NCBI RefSeq assembly: GCF_004295585.1
Contig: NZ_AP019400.1
Coordinates: forward strand, 6,936,501 to 7,000,500
Source of the DNA: Cohnella abietis
Lineage (GTDB): Bacteria > Bacillota > Bacilli > Paenibacillales > Paenibacillaceae
Direction of reading: 5' to 3'
DNA: 64,000 nt
Shown in pieces: positions 54,640 to 63,092 of the stretch. Under the pieces are notes generated by a model. That model saw only the letters and a list, made by a program, of their open reading frames with translations. It had not been told where the DNA came from and did not search any database. The stretch's first letter is position 1. Each line of letters starts with the position of its first letter. The translations under genes were made by a program, and so were the position numbers.

Positions 54640-55063
54640 CGCTTACCCTCCTACCTCCACAAAACCGTTGATGCTACTGACATCTTTTAAACTTGATTAA
54701 TTGTATCAGCTCGTACCTAAGTGTGCCGCGCGGCGGCATTCCGGGCTTCCAAGAGACTTGCGTTTTGTAGTTCAGATCTGCAACGTCGAGCTTACCGAAC
54801 TAATGCCAGAAAACAAGAAAACCGAAGCAGCGGGGCTAGTCTCCATAATCTCTTACTAACCGTTCACCGAAGTCAAGTTTGAAACTATCCCGCTCCTCCT
54901 CTATGCTTTACTCGAATCCGAACTTATACAAGATGCTCCCTTTGATTTGTCCCCAAACAAACCGTAACAAGCTCGCCTGCGCAACGTTCTTTCCCCTGGG
55001 TGGCACACCCCCCACCTTCTCTCGGAGGCATCATTCCACGCCCAGCAAGCGGTTAATTTGAAA
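54640..55063. other. Gene-free stretch left of the degenerate rlmH end
   Basis: About 420 bases with higher G+C patches (for example around 54722-54752) and no credible gene on either strand. It is probably decayed insertion-site DNA. Confidence 0.4.
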
Positions 55064-55095
55064 AATTTAGCCGTCACTTATGGCACTGTTCCCCC
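55064..55095. repeat. att-like repeat B
   Basis: AATTTAGCCGTCACTTATGG then CACTGTTCCCCC. Right of the core it continues as recognisable rlmH coding sequence (see the rlmH remnant). Confidence 0.8.
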
Positions 55096-55175
55096 AATTA
55101 ATCTAATTGCCCGATACACTGCTACAGCAGAGCACATGCATCAGTTGGTGCGGATAACTCCCTATCGTCACGTAA
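55064..55175 (-). pseudogene. Degenerate rlmH 3' end
   Basis: About 100 bases align, base by base, to the last 100 bases of rlmH at 62297-62400. The minus strand reads 'SYPHQLMHVL' against RlmH 'TYPHQLMRVL'. The 3'-most bases ATTAATTGGGGGAAC..CCATAAGTGA match ATTAATCGGGGGGAACCTTACCATAAGTGA, but with changes and a stop codon in the 'AFKI' segment. It is a diverged second copy of the rlmH 3' end. Confidence 0.8.
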
Positions 55176-55552
55176 GCGACCGCGATGCGTTGGTTTGACT
55201 GTACAGATAGGAAATAATAAATCAATTTTATTCCGGTATCACTGGCCCTAATTTTCTGAGAACTATAAGGAGACTGTCCTTTTTTATTTATTACTACTTC
55301 TGTAAGTTCCAAATAAATAGTGCCATTTGGAACTTTCAATGTGAAATCAAAATTATTCTCTTCATTTTGTATAACTTCATTAATGTTTGCACCAGACTTA
55401 ATCATCTGATAGCAGAATCGATGACAAGAGTACCATTCTATCTCTTCTTTATTGGATGATAAAGATACTTCGTTGAATTCTGACTTTACTTCTTCGCCAT
55501 TACTGGAGATTCGAGTGAACCCAAAATATCCAGATGGTTTTTTATATTTCAG
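55103..55552 (-). pseudogene. Broken unknown ORF fused to the degenerate rlmH end
   Basis: The frame is open from 55552 down but has no start before ATG 55405, and its last 21 codons are the rlmH-derived remnant. The central part contains 'NFDFTLKVPNGTIYLELTEVVI', which I do not recognise. Missing its start and original end, it is probably a fragment left by recombination. Confidence 0.5.
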
Positions 55553-55802
55553 TTATGTTCCCTTCTTTCACCGTGATTATTTCACATAACGCATTATTCA
55601 CGAACTTCGTAAATACCCCTGTTTTACTTTCATTCCTAAAATCGCAATAATCCCTAGTCAATTTATGATATCATATCATGGAAATATATGGATCAATATT
55701 TCTCCCTTTCCAAAGCAAAAAACCCCTTAACCCAAAGGTCGTAGAGGTTAAAACTCACTTTATTCCACAATCCCACCAACATTCCTCGGCATACCAACAA
55801 CC
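55553..55802. other. Gene-free stretch before repeat C
   Basis: About 250 A+T-rich bases with no credible gene. Confidence 0.4.
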
Positions 55803-55836
55803 AATTTTTCGCCGTCACTTATGGTAAGGTTCACCG
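55803..55836. repeat. att-like repeat C
   Basis: Near-perfect copy of the rlmH 3'-end repeat (TTTTTCGCCGTCACTTATGG then TAAGGTTCACCG). It borders the left side of the ATPase/TOPRIM gene pair. Confidence 0.9.
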
Positions 55837-55878
55837 TGCTGTCTATAACGGCATGTTTTATCCCTATTAATAAACCTC

Positions 55879-56658
55879 TTACTCCGAATCTATGACTTCA
55901 ATTAATCCTAAGTCCAGTAAAATTACACATAATAGACTTAAGAGCCTATAATTCTGATAAAGTATGTACTTTTCTTCTTGTGTATTGAAAATAAATAAAT
56001 TTGTGTCTGAAAAATGATCTAGATTGTACTCGGTTACACCTACTTGTTTCAATGCATAATCCATTTCTATAACTGCTGATTTAATAGATTCCTCTGTAAT
56101 CTTACATTGGTTTATCTTTTGATCATTTAAATATCTTTTAAGTTCATCACCTGTTCCAAATGATAAATTAAAGGTATTTTCAATGAAATTAGAAGCAACA
56201 AAACTTTCTACACTCGGATAGCTTAGTAATAATAAGCCCTGTCTGTTAAACCCATTATTTTCTCTTGAACTACTCAAAGACCTTAATAAGTCTCTTATTA
56301 ATACAGTGTCAGTATTTGAATTAACATCTCTATCAAATATATAAAAAATTGCAGCACGGTCAACTGGAAATTGATATTCTTCAATTAGTTTCTCAAACAT
56401 AGACTCCAAAAACTCGTCGGTATCTTTAATAAATGAGATTGCAGATTCTTTAGTATTTATAACAAATACTGAAGATTGAATTCCTTCTTGTTCGTTGAAC
56501 TTTCCATACTTAAGCATACGATCTAGCTTTTCAAATTGATAATTGAAAATCCGAGTAAATATTCTATGCAGTAAGTAAAACTCAGTACTCAAACCTTCTA
56601 CAATTAGCAACACTTTCCCTATGTTTTTATCCCTATTGACTTTAATCAACTGCATCAT
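55879..56658 (-). CDS. TOPRIM/RloB-like partner of an AAA ATPase, putative phage-defence effector
   Basis: About 259 aa from ATG 56658, overlapping the 3' end of the ATPase gene (translational coupling). 'GKVLLIVEGLSTEFYLLHRIF' near the N-terminus looks like the Glu-containing TOPRIM strand ('VEG..TE' as in RloB, OLD-type and AriB proteins). 'AAIFYIFDRDVNSNTD' near residue 105 looks like the Asp-x-Asp strand, and 'LLLLSYPSVESFVASNF' follows as in RloB-like proteins. Pairs of an ABC-type ATPase and a TOPRIM protein (RloA/RloB = AbiLi/AbiLii, PARIS AriA/AriB) act as antiphage abortive systems. The exact family is uncertain. Confidence 0.7.
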   Translation of the reverse strand: MMQLIKVNRDKNIGKVLLIVEGLSTEFYLLHRIFTRIFNYQFEKLDRMLKYGKFNEQEGIQSSVFVINTKESAISFIKDTDEFLESMFEKLIEEYQFPVDRAAIFYIFDRDVNSNTDTVLIRDLLRSLSSSRENNGFNRQGLLLLSYPSVESFVASNFIENTFNLSFGTGDELKRYLNDQKINQCKITEESIKSAVIEMDYALKQVGVTEYNLDHFSDTNLFIFNTQEEKYILYQNYRLLSLLCVILLDLGLIEVIDSE

Positions 56659-57787
56659 CTCTGTAATCTGGAATTCCTCCAAATACCCCGCTCGTGTACA
56701 TCTTCTCAAGATTTTGGGCCACTCGTGGCTGTTCAGTTGAAAATCTTTTTAGTGTACTACCTTCAATACCATTAAAACTTACAGCATATATCTGATCTGG
56801 TCTTAAAAGTGTATTAGAAAGTAAATTCGTAGAATGAGACACTATGAAGAGTTGAGAGTTCTTTGAGTTCTTCATAAAGTACTTGATAAGTAGTTCTTCT
56901 AAAAAATTATGAAGACCACTGCTGAACTCGTCAACAATTAACATTCCTCCATTTTTAACCACATGAAAGAAGGCTGGCAATAATCGTAACAACTTCTGAT
57001 TCCCTAGCGATTCCAAAGGAAATGGTATAGGTTCTCCAACCCCTTCGCGTTTGAAAAATATATCCTTTTCCTCAAGAGACTCTATCTTTGTTATGTTACC
57101 TGAACTTGAATTTGAATATTCAATTCTTTGATTAAAATTAAATTGTTTAAAGAAGCTATTAATTTCGTCTGCTCCTTGGCTTTCTAGGTATTCTTCAATA
57201 TCTAAGTCTAATTTTCCTGGAGAAAAGATAGTCTCCCTATACCCATCCATGTAAACCGAATTCATTAGGAAATCAAACCATTCCTTTAATACATCCTGAT
57301 TTCTAAACTTAGTATTGAAATATATTTCACGTAGAAGCAATGTATTTGCATCAATATCATCATACAACTTGTTTTCTGTTATTTCTGATTTAGCGCTCTG
57401 TCCAATTCGATTTAAGACAACCTCATCTTGAATAGATAAGGTTTCTACAAAACTTTTCTTATCCGCCGTATACTCAATATAGTACTTAATCGCAGTGTTG
57501 GAAAATTCAAATTCATACTCTAAGCTAAATGATGCTTCAGATGAAAATAGACATCTTTGCATTCCCACGTTCACTTTTCTTTCAGCAAATAGTAGGTCAA
57601 ATAACACTTTTAACGCAATAATTGTATTTGTTTTACCTGATGCATTAGCACCTACAAAGAAAGTTCCTTTCACTGTATTATTATATACATTTGTGTTTGA
57701 TAATACTTTGTATCCTGTTGCAGTTAGGTCAACTGTAGTCTTCGTTTTAAATGAGCGAAAATTGTTCATAGTTATTCTTCGTAACAT
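56642..57787 (-). CDS. AAA/ABC-type ATPase of a two-gene putative defence system (RloA/AbiLi/AriA-like)
   Basis: The product is 381 aa from ATG 57787, 9 bases after GGGGAG. It opens 'LRRITMNNFRSFKTKTTVDL' and has Walker A 'FFVGANASGKTNT' near residue 47, a signature-like 'PLESLGNQKLLRLLP' near 270, Walker B 'GGMLIVDEFSSGLHNFLEELL' near 290, and the His switch 'QLFIVSHSTNLL'. The C-terminal 'MYTSGVFGGIPDY' is the ending typical of RloA-type ATPases. It probably senses infection and controls the TOPRIM partner encoded next. The pair is the only content between att-like repeats C and D. Confidence 0.85.
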   Translation of the reverse strand: MLRRITMNNFRSFKTKTTVDLTATGYKVLSNTNVYNNTVKGTFFVGANASGKTNTIIALKVLFDLLFAERKVNVGMQRCLFSSEASFSLEYEFEFSNTAIKYYIEYTADKKSFVETLSIQDEVVLNRIGQSAKSEITENKLYDDIDANTLLLREIYFNTKFRNQDVLKEWFDFLMNSVYMDGYRETIFSPGKLDLDIEEYLESQGADEINSFFKQFNFNQRIEYSNSSSGNITKIESLEEKDIFFKREGVGEPIPFPLESLGNQKLLRLLPAFFHVVKNGGMLIVDEFSSGLHNFLEELLIKYFMKNSKNSQLFIVSHSTNLLSNTLLRPDQIYAVSFNGIEGSTLKRFSTEQPRVAQNLEKMYTSGVFGGIPDYRDDAVD

Positions 57788-57881
57788 CAAAGGTCACTCC
57801 CCTCTCTAATTTATTTTACACTATTCAGTAAAAAATATGCATTTCCTTTTTGTGTAGTCGTCATTTTTTTACTGTTAGATT

Positions 57882-57913
57882 AAACTTGCCGCTACTTATG
57901 GTAAGGTTCACCG
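57882..57913. repeat. att-like repeat D
   Basis: AACTTGCCGCTACTTATGGT then AAGGTTCACCG. The core and right arm match repeat C; the left arm is slightly diverged. It borders the right side of the ATPase/TOPRIM pair. Confidence 0.8.
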
Positions 57914-57934
57914 TATCATCTATATAGCGAAATC

Positions 57935-57958
57935 GAGGACACCCAATTGGGTGTCCTC
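57935..57958. other. Perfect 24-base palindrome between repeat D and the SLH gene
   Basis: GAGGACACCCAA is followed directly by its reverse complement. It could be the SLH-gene terminator (no T-run follows on the minus strand) or a protein-binding site next to the att-like repeat. Confidence 0.6.
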
Positions 57959-58005
57959 TGTGAATTGTTTCCTATTCTTAGGAACCGCTTAGTTTAGATC
58001 AAATC

Positions 58006-60153
58006 TTACTTGTTCTTTAGCGCCAGTATGTTCAACAGAATCGCCACAGCCTCGGCTCTTGTTGCATGATCTTGCGGCGCGAAGCGGTTACCGCCATTCC
58101 CGTTTACGATTCCCGCTTTTTTCAGGTAAGCCACGCTGCCCCTGGCCCACGGGGCGATATCCCGCTCGTCGGCGAAGCCGGTTGCAGCGTTCGCGTCGCC
58201 CGATTTACCCAGCGCTTTAGCGATCATGACCGCCATCTCCGCTCGGGTAATCTCTGTGTTCGGACGGAAGCTCCCATCATGATAACCAATGATGATGCCC
58301 TTATCCACCGCTAACGAGACGGCTTTCCGTGCCCATGCGCCGATCTTGTTTGAATCCGCGAAAGTTAACTGCGCTCCATTTCCTTGAAGCTTTAACGCGT
58401 TCGCCAGCATAACGACGAATTCGGCTAGCGTAATGGAATGATTCGGCTTGAATGTGCCGTCGGGATAACCAGTGACGATCCCTTCGTCCAATGCTTTCTT
58501 AATATGGGCTTCTGCCCAGTGACCGGAAATATCACTGATTTTCAAGCCCGTATCGGTCGTTGGTGCTTCCGGGGTCCCCCTGACGGCGAACACTGCGTAT
58601 TTCGTAAAATGATTTACATTCACGACGATTTGTGCGCCGTCTACTACGCCGCCAACTTCTACCCATACTTTTTTCGTCTCGTCATAATAGAATACCACTG
58701 GCTTCTGGTCGCCGATCAAGCTTGACGGATCGAACGCGAAGGTTAACGTTACCGGCCGATTGAAATTTTCCGAGAAGCTTTTCAAAATTTCGAAGATCGG
58801 ACTGACTAGAACTTCTTTAGAGCTAAGCAGATTTTGAGTATCCAACAGTTTCTCTATCGTAATATTAAAATCTTTGGCGGAAGAATCCGCGGGTATAATG
58901 ACCTTGACTTCATTCCGCAAGCTTACCTCGCCTGCCTGACCTTTCGGAATCGATAACTGACCATTATCCGATGTAACAGGCTTGAAGCTTGGCCCGACGG
59001 AGCCGTCATCGCCCGGTAGTCCTGTCTGTGCATCGCGCGTCACGGTAACCCGATACGTCTTGCTCGTGCCGTCCTCTGCCGTCACGACGATAGGAATGAC
59101 GTTGGAACCTACGGTAAGACCGATCGCTTCGCTTGGCTGATCGCTCGTTACTGCACTTCCGTTAATCGTGACAGTAGCTTTTGTGCTGGACAGCACAGGT
59201 GTCACATTCAAGCTGTTCACACTGTTTGCGACCATAACCGTGTAGTTGGTAATCAGAGGCGTGAAGGTCGGACTCAGCGTACCGCTGGAGAGTATCAAAC
59301 CCGATAAAGTATCGTCACCGCTGGGCACCGGTGGTGTATATACGTTTGCCGCCCTTGTTACATGGACTGTGTATGTATTTGTCGCCCCGTTCTGCGCTGT
59401 CACAACGACGTCAATCGGATTATCACCAATTTGGAGCGTGACTGCTTGGCTTGGTTGGCCGCTCGTTGCTGCACTTCCGTTAATTGTGACAGTAGCTTTT
59501 GTGTTGTATAGCACAGGTGTCGCGGTTAGGCTGTCCACACTGTTGTTAACGCTAGCCGTATAGCTGGTAATCATAGGCTCGAAGCTCGGGCTCAGTGTGC
59601 CGCTGGAAAGCAGCAGGCTTAACAAACTGTTGTCACTCTGTGACAAATAATTAATCTCCAGACTTCCACTTAATAAGTCATTAGAATCAAAGTTACTCCC
59701 GTAGATAATAAATCCAAATTCATCTCCTTGATTTACACTTAAAGAAGAATTGCCGCTGACGTCAAAACCTCCACTCACATCGGCAGGACGATAAAGATTA
59801 GTAGAGTCTGTAGAACCATCCGCATGAGTAACAAATGCGGTTAATTTCGCCTGTGTCATATACCAGGCATGCATGCCGGAATAATGCCAATCGAATTCAA
59901 ATGTATTTGATTCAGTTGCTATCGAGCTTATCGTCCATGATTGACCGTACCATACGGATTGATCCTGCAAATTGTATTTGAACAAGAAACCATTATTATC
60001 ATGATTGGGAATAATGCTTGTTGTTCCAGGACCCGCCACGTTCCAAGCCGTTGACCACCCCGAGGCCAAAGCAGTTCTCTGAGTTCCCTGCAGCATCATG
60101 AATACCAGCAAAAAAATCGTGATCCATATCATTGCAATCCTATTTGCTCTCAT
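58006..60153 (-). CDS. SLH-domain surface protein with cadherin-like repeats
   Basis: The product is 715 aa from ATG 60153, 8 bases after GGAG. It has a signal peptide ('IAMIWITIFLLVFMMLQGT'), an N-terminal beta-sandwich of about 150 aa without recognised family, two 'LSGLILSSGTLSPTFTPLITNYTVMV' cadherin-like domains (plus a partial first copy), the shared 120-aa module 'LSIPKGQAGEVSLRNEVKVIIPADSS...HFTKYAVFAV', and three SLH domains in the last 185 residues. It is paralogous over its C-terminal half to the genes at 21859 and 26469. Surface-bound; ligand unknown. Confidence 0.9.
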   Translation of the reverse strand: MRANRIAMIWITIFLLVFMMLQGTQRTALASGWSTAWNVAGPGTTSIIPNHDNNGFLFKYNLQDQSVWYGQSWTISSIATESNTFEFDWHYSGMHAWYMTQAKLTAFVTHADGSTDSTNLYRPADVSGGFDVSGNSSLSVNQGDEFGFIIYGSNFDSNDLLSGSLEINYLSQSDNSLLSLLLSSGTLSPSFEPMITSYTASVNNSVDSLTATPVLYNTKATVTINGSAATSGQPSQAVTLQIGDNPIDVVVTAQNGATNTYTVHVTRAANVYTPPVPSGDDTLSGLILSSGTLSPTFTPLITNYTVMVANSVNSLNVTPVLSSTKATVTINGSAVTSDQPSEAIGLTVGSNVIPIVVTAEDGTSKTYRVTVTRDAQTGLPGDDGSVGPSFKPVTSDNGQLSIPKGQAGEVSLRNEVKVIIPADSSAKDFNITIEKLLDTQNLLSSKEVLVSPIFEILKSFSENFNRPVTLTFAFDPSSLIGDQKPVVFYYDETKKVWVEVGGVVDGAQIVVNVNHFTKYAVFAVRGTPEAPTTDTGLKISDISGHWAEAHIKKALDEGIVTGYPDGTFKPNHSITLAEFVVMLANALKLQGNGAQLTFADSNKIGAWARKAVSLAVDKGIIIGYHDGSFRPNTEITRAEMAVMIAKALGKSGDANAATGFADERDIAPWARGSVAYLKKAGIVNGNGGNRFAPQDHATRAEAVAILLNILALKNK

Positions 60154-60347
60154 TTCATTCACTCCTTGTATAAAGAAAGAAACGGGGGAATTTTTATCCA
60201 TCACCTAATATTCTACAAAATTCTTGTATTTCCTTCTTAAAGGAGTTCTTTTCCATGTGCTAAATAGTACGTTTATGTATAATTTCGATGAAAAAACCGG
60301 AGGGTAGTCTAGTTAATCAGTACAGGGTTCCTCTTCTTTATTCATTT

Positions 60348-60560
60348 CTACCTCAGCGGATGCGATCTGTTGAGAGGAAGAGGTGCCCTCTCCCAATTCT
60401 TTATTATATCTTCACGTGTAGCACTTGGCTTGATCAAATCATACTTAACGTTAAAATCGTGTTTGCAAGCCCAACAACATGGCTCTCCCCAGTCAATCCC
60501 CCTCCTATCAAGCCACTCCATCCAATGTTCAAAAATCTGTGCTTTTGTCGGCATAGTCAT
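60348..60560 (-). pseudogene. Fragment resembling an HNH-endonuclease-associated N-terminus
   Basis: About 70 codons from ATG 60560 (9 bases after AAGGAG). 'HWMEWLDRRGIDWGEPCCWACKHDFNVKYD' with a Cys-x-x-Cys pair, followed by 'IIKNWERAPL', recalls the start of HNH-type proteins where 'CHI' normally follows. The frame ends soon after in low-similarity sequence, so the catalytic part is missing. Tentative. Confidence 0.45.
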
Positions 60561-60703
60561 TGTATAGTTCTCCTTAGCCATTGTGATCCTTTGTCTCCAA
60601 TTCCTCCTTTAACGGGCGAGGGCTGAATAGTCAATGTATGCATATAGTGCTGTGAAGTAACCATCTGCTTCGAGTAATTGGGCGGTTATATGAGACTAAA
60701 TAG

Positions 60704-61024
60704 TCAAACTGTATCTATCAAAAGCAAAGCAAAAATTAAAATTGGTAAAAACAATATAGAGATAATTTCAATTAATAACTTGGTTAAGGGCTTACACTTT
60801 GATTTCCCAATGAACAGTCCATGTATCATTATTATTCCAAAAGTAAATCCATAAAACAGGCCCTTACTTAACTTATACTCAGTAGGTATGCTTGCAATAG
60901 CCCCAGGTGAAAGATTTTCGATATGATCATGAATATTCCTATGCCATTGAGTATCATGGATCAGCCAAAATAGCCAACCAGCATGCAAAAGAATAATTAG
61001 TGATAAGTATATATATTTGTTCAA
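60704..61024 (-). CDS. Small membrane protein, unknown
   Basis: 106 aa with three hydrophobic segments (about residues 5-22, 57-73 and 84-103). TTG 61024 follows GGGGG. I do not recognise the family. It lies among cargo fragments between rlmH and the SLH gene. Confidence 0.5.
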   Translation of the reverse strand: MNKYIYLSLIILLHAGWLFWLIHDTQWHRNIHDHIENLSPGAIASIPTEYKLSKGLFYGFTFGIIMIHGLFIGKSKCKPLTKLLIEIISILFLPILIFALLLIDTV

Positions 61025-61425
61025 AAAAGCATGACCCCCAAAGTATTTTCTACTTTCTACTCTTTAATGGCCTATTGATTTACCGGAGTTTTCGGATAAC
61101 ATAAGTTCGTTAAAAGTCCACAACGTTTGTGATTGCGAACCTTTCCCCGCACCTCAATCATACCAATATCTCTATAGCATCTTTCTCCACTATTCAAACA
61201 GTTCCCTTGCCGTTAGCGTAATGAAGGTGAATGCCCCGATGTGTGAATATGGTGTTAGGTAATGTCGATATCTATCATGTGACATGGTGAAAGAGTTAGA
61301 AGAACATCTAAACGTTGTTTCGTGCGTTTTGGAAAATACGTGATTAAACGTGCAGCAACCTGAGAAGAATTTTTCGGTCTTTATAAGTGAAGGGTCTTCA
61401 AACGGACACTGAGGGGAGGAACAGT
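61025..61425. other. Gene-free stretch left of the sigma-factor fragment
   Basis: About 400 bases with no credible gene. Its right end contains the ribosome binding site and presumably the promoter of the truncated sigma-factor gene. Confidence 0.4.
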
Positions 61426-61632
61426 GTGAGCGACGAGTACATAATAAACCTATATTGGGAGCGTTCGGAGAAGGCAATCTATGAGACTACCCTTGTATAT
61501 GGGAGGTACTGCCATAAAATCGCGATGAATGTTCTCGCAAGTAAAGAGGACTCGGACGAGTGCGTCAACGACACCTATGCTCGCGCTTGGAAAGCAATCC
61601 CTCCTAACCGCCCCAATAAGTCTGGTTTATAG
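61426..61632 (+). pseudogene. RNA polymerase sigma factor, N-terminal fragment (region 2)
   Basis: GTG 61426 follows GGGGAGGAACAGT. The frame reads 'INLYWERSEKAIYETTLVYGRYCHKIAMNVLASKEDSDECVNDTYARAWKAIPPNRP', the region-2 start typical of a Paenibacillus ECF-like sigma family. Homology ends at about 61617, where the opposite-strand gene's sequence begins. Regions 3/4 are absent, so it is non-functional. Confidence 0.8.
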
Positions 61633-62141
61633 TGAATAAAGAAGTTTCTAGCATCTATAAATGGTTTAATTACACTCCATCCATGCTCTCCTACATAACT
61701 CTTACCAATGGTCATCTGCAGAAACCAATCAACTTTATCGATTGTGCTTAAAGATGTTATTATTGCATTAACCTTAGTTCCTGAAAAATCGTATTTCAGC
61801 ATTAACTCATCATGATAAAAATCATTTAGCATATTTTCAAAAATTGAAACCGCCTGATACAAATACATTTCCATAAAAGCATCATCACACTGATTAAGTA
61901 CCAGTTTGAACTCACCAATTTCTTTCGCTACATCGTTTACACCAATAAAAATATCATTATCATAATCAAAATCTGGTCGATATTCTTTCCAAAGTTCAAA
62001 AAATTTCTTCATTCCTAAATCTGGATCTTCTATAAATAAATCATCAATTCCAAATGACATAATAAAGCTTGATATAAGTGAAATCCTCAGTTCATATTCC
62101 ATTGCTTCAAGTTCTTTTTTATTTTCAATTGTTTTTTTCAT
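61575..62141 (-). CDS. Uncharacterised protein, probably 3'-truncated
   Basis: 188 aa from ATG 62141, 7 bases after AGGTGG. It is mostly helical and acidic, with 'ARNFFIHYKPD' near the end. The last dozen residues ('LGRLGGIAFQARA') are just the antisense of the truncated sigma-factor gene, so the natural C-terminus was lost at about 61615. Family not recognised; the RNFFIHY element recalls HEPN-like/abortive proteins but I cannot confirm it. It is the first gene downstream of rlmH, 142 bases from att-like site A. Confidence 0.6.
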   Translation of the reverse strand: MKKTIENKKELEAMEYELRISLISSFIMSFGIDDLFIEDPDLGMKKFFELWKEYRPDFDYDNDIFIGVNDVAKEIGEFKLVLNQCDDAFMEMYLYQAVSIFENMLNDFYHDELMLKYDFSGTKVNAIITSLSTIDKVDWFLQMTIGKSYVGEHGWSVIKPFIDARNFFIHYKPDLLGRLGGIAFQARA

Positions 62142-62284
62142 CTCGATACCACCTAGTAGAATATACATCTCTCAAATAAATTAGTTTCAGCTTCGTCTTG
62201 CCGGTAACTACTTCTATGTGAATTATCTTTCATCACAACGGCCAGGAACAGGGCGAATGTATGGCGAAGCGAACTTTTTCACTT

Positions 62285-62316
62285 AATTTTTCGCCGTCAC
62301 TTATGGTAAGGTTCCC
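62285..62316. repeat. att-like site A at the rlmH 3' end (candidate chromosomal attachment site)
   Basis: TTTTTCGCCGTCACTTATGG then TAAGGTTCCCC: read on the minus strand it is the last codons of rlmH (GEPYHK), the TGA stop and about 12 further bases. All the other copies match this one left of the GTTC core and differ from it to the right. Confidence 0.85.
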
Positions 62317-62776
62317 CCCGATTAATCTTAAAAGCCCGGTAAACCTGCTCAAGAAGAAGAACCCGCATCAGCTGGTGCGGGTAGGTCATGCGACCGAAGC
62401 TAAGCTTCTTGTCGGCACGCGCGAGTACGGCGGACGATAAGCCGAGTGACCCGCCGATGACGAAGGAGATGGAGCCGCCTCCATAGGTGGCTTGGCGTTC
62501 CATGTTCGCCGCGAGCTGCTCGCTTGTCCATGTCTCACCATCAATTGCGAGAGCAACAACATGGGCATCCGGTTTCAGTGCTGCAAGGATGCGCTCGCCT
62601 TCGCGAGCTTTTACTTGCTCTTCTTCTGCTGGGCTCATGGAGTCCGGTGTCTTCTCATCAGGCAACTCTCGGATATCAAGTCGTGCATAGGAACCGAGAC
62701 GCTTGGAGTATTCCTCGATTGCCCCTACCCAATACTTCTCCTTAAGCTTACCCACGCAGACGATCTGAATCTGCAT
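62297..62776 (-). CDS. rlmH: 23S rRNA (pseudouridine-1915 N3)-methyltransferase RlmH
   Basis: 159 aa, full length. 'MQIQIVCVGKLKEKYW' at the start, 'LAIDGETWTSEQLA' and 'ISFVIGGSLGLS' (SAM-binding SPOUT knot), 'TYPHQLMRVLLLEQVYRAFKI', and the invariant end 'RGEPYHK'. RlmH methylates pseudouridine 1915 of 23S rRNA in the ribosome. The start overlaps the ywbE stop (TAATG). In staphylococci this gene (orfX) is the insertion site of SCC elements; here its 3' end is the source of the repeats spread over the next 57 kb. Confidence 0.97.
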   Translation of the reverse strand: MQIQIVCVGKLKEKYWVGAIEEYSKRLGSYARLDIRELPDEKTPDSMSPAEEEQVKAREGERILAALKPDAHVVALAIDGETWTSEQLAANMERQATYGGGSISFVIGGSLGLSSAVLARADKKLSFGRMTYPHQLMRVLLLEQVYRAFKINRGEPYHK

Positions 62777-63012
62777 TAGACAGTTCCCCCACTAACAATG
62801 TTCTGAACTCGACCAACTTGTCCATCCTGCAGTCTAACCTTTATTCCGTGCGGATGCTGAGGTGAATTGGTCAATAAATCCTTCACGATTCCACGAGTTG
62901 TTTTACCCGTTCGTTGATCCTGCTTTAATACAATATCGACTTCAAGCCCTGGCTTAACGTCGCTGCGAATTTTTCCGTTGCCTGCCATTACATCATTCAG
63001 CTCCTGCTTCAT
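62776..63012 (-). CDS. ywbE: YwbE-family protein (DUF2196)
   Basis: 78 aa. 'IRSDVKPGLEVDIVLKQDQRTGKTTRGIVKDLLTNSPQHPHGIKVRLQDGQVGRVQ' is the conserved YwbE block. Small cytoplasmic protein of unknown function. It overlaps the rlmH start and is probably co-transcribed with it. Confidence 0.93.
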   Translation of the reverse strand: MKQELNDVMAGNGKIRSDVKPGLEVDIVLKQDQRTGKTTRGIVKDLLTNSPQHPHGIKVRLQDGQVGRVQNIVSGGTV

Positions 63013-63092
63013 CTCATCTTGTTAAGCTTATCGTACCACAACCCCAACCTAACCAAAAACCCGACAAACGACTTGTCCTCTCTAAAAAATCA

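Noticed and set aside
54879..55061. 60-codon plus-strand frame in the gene-free stretch before repeat B
   Set aside because: No ribosome binding site and composition unlike a gene; left as unannotated decayed sequence.
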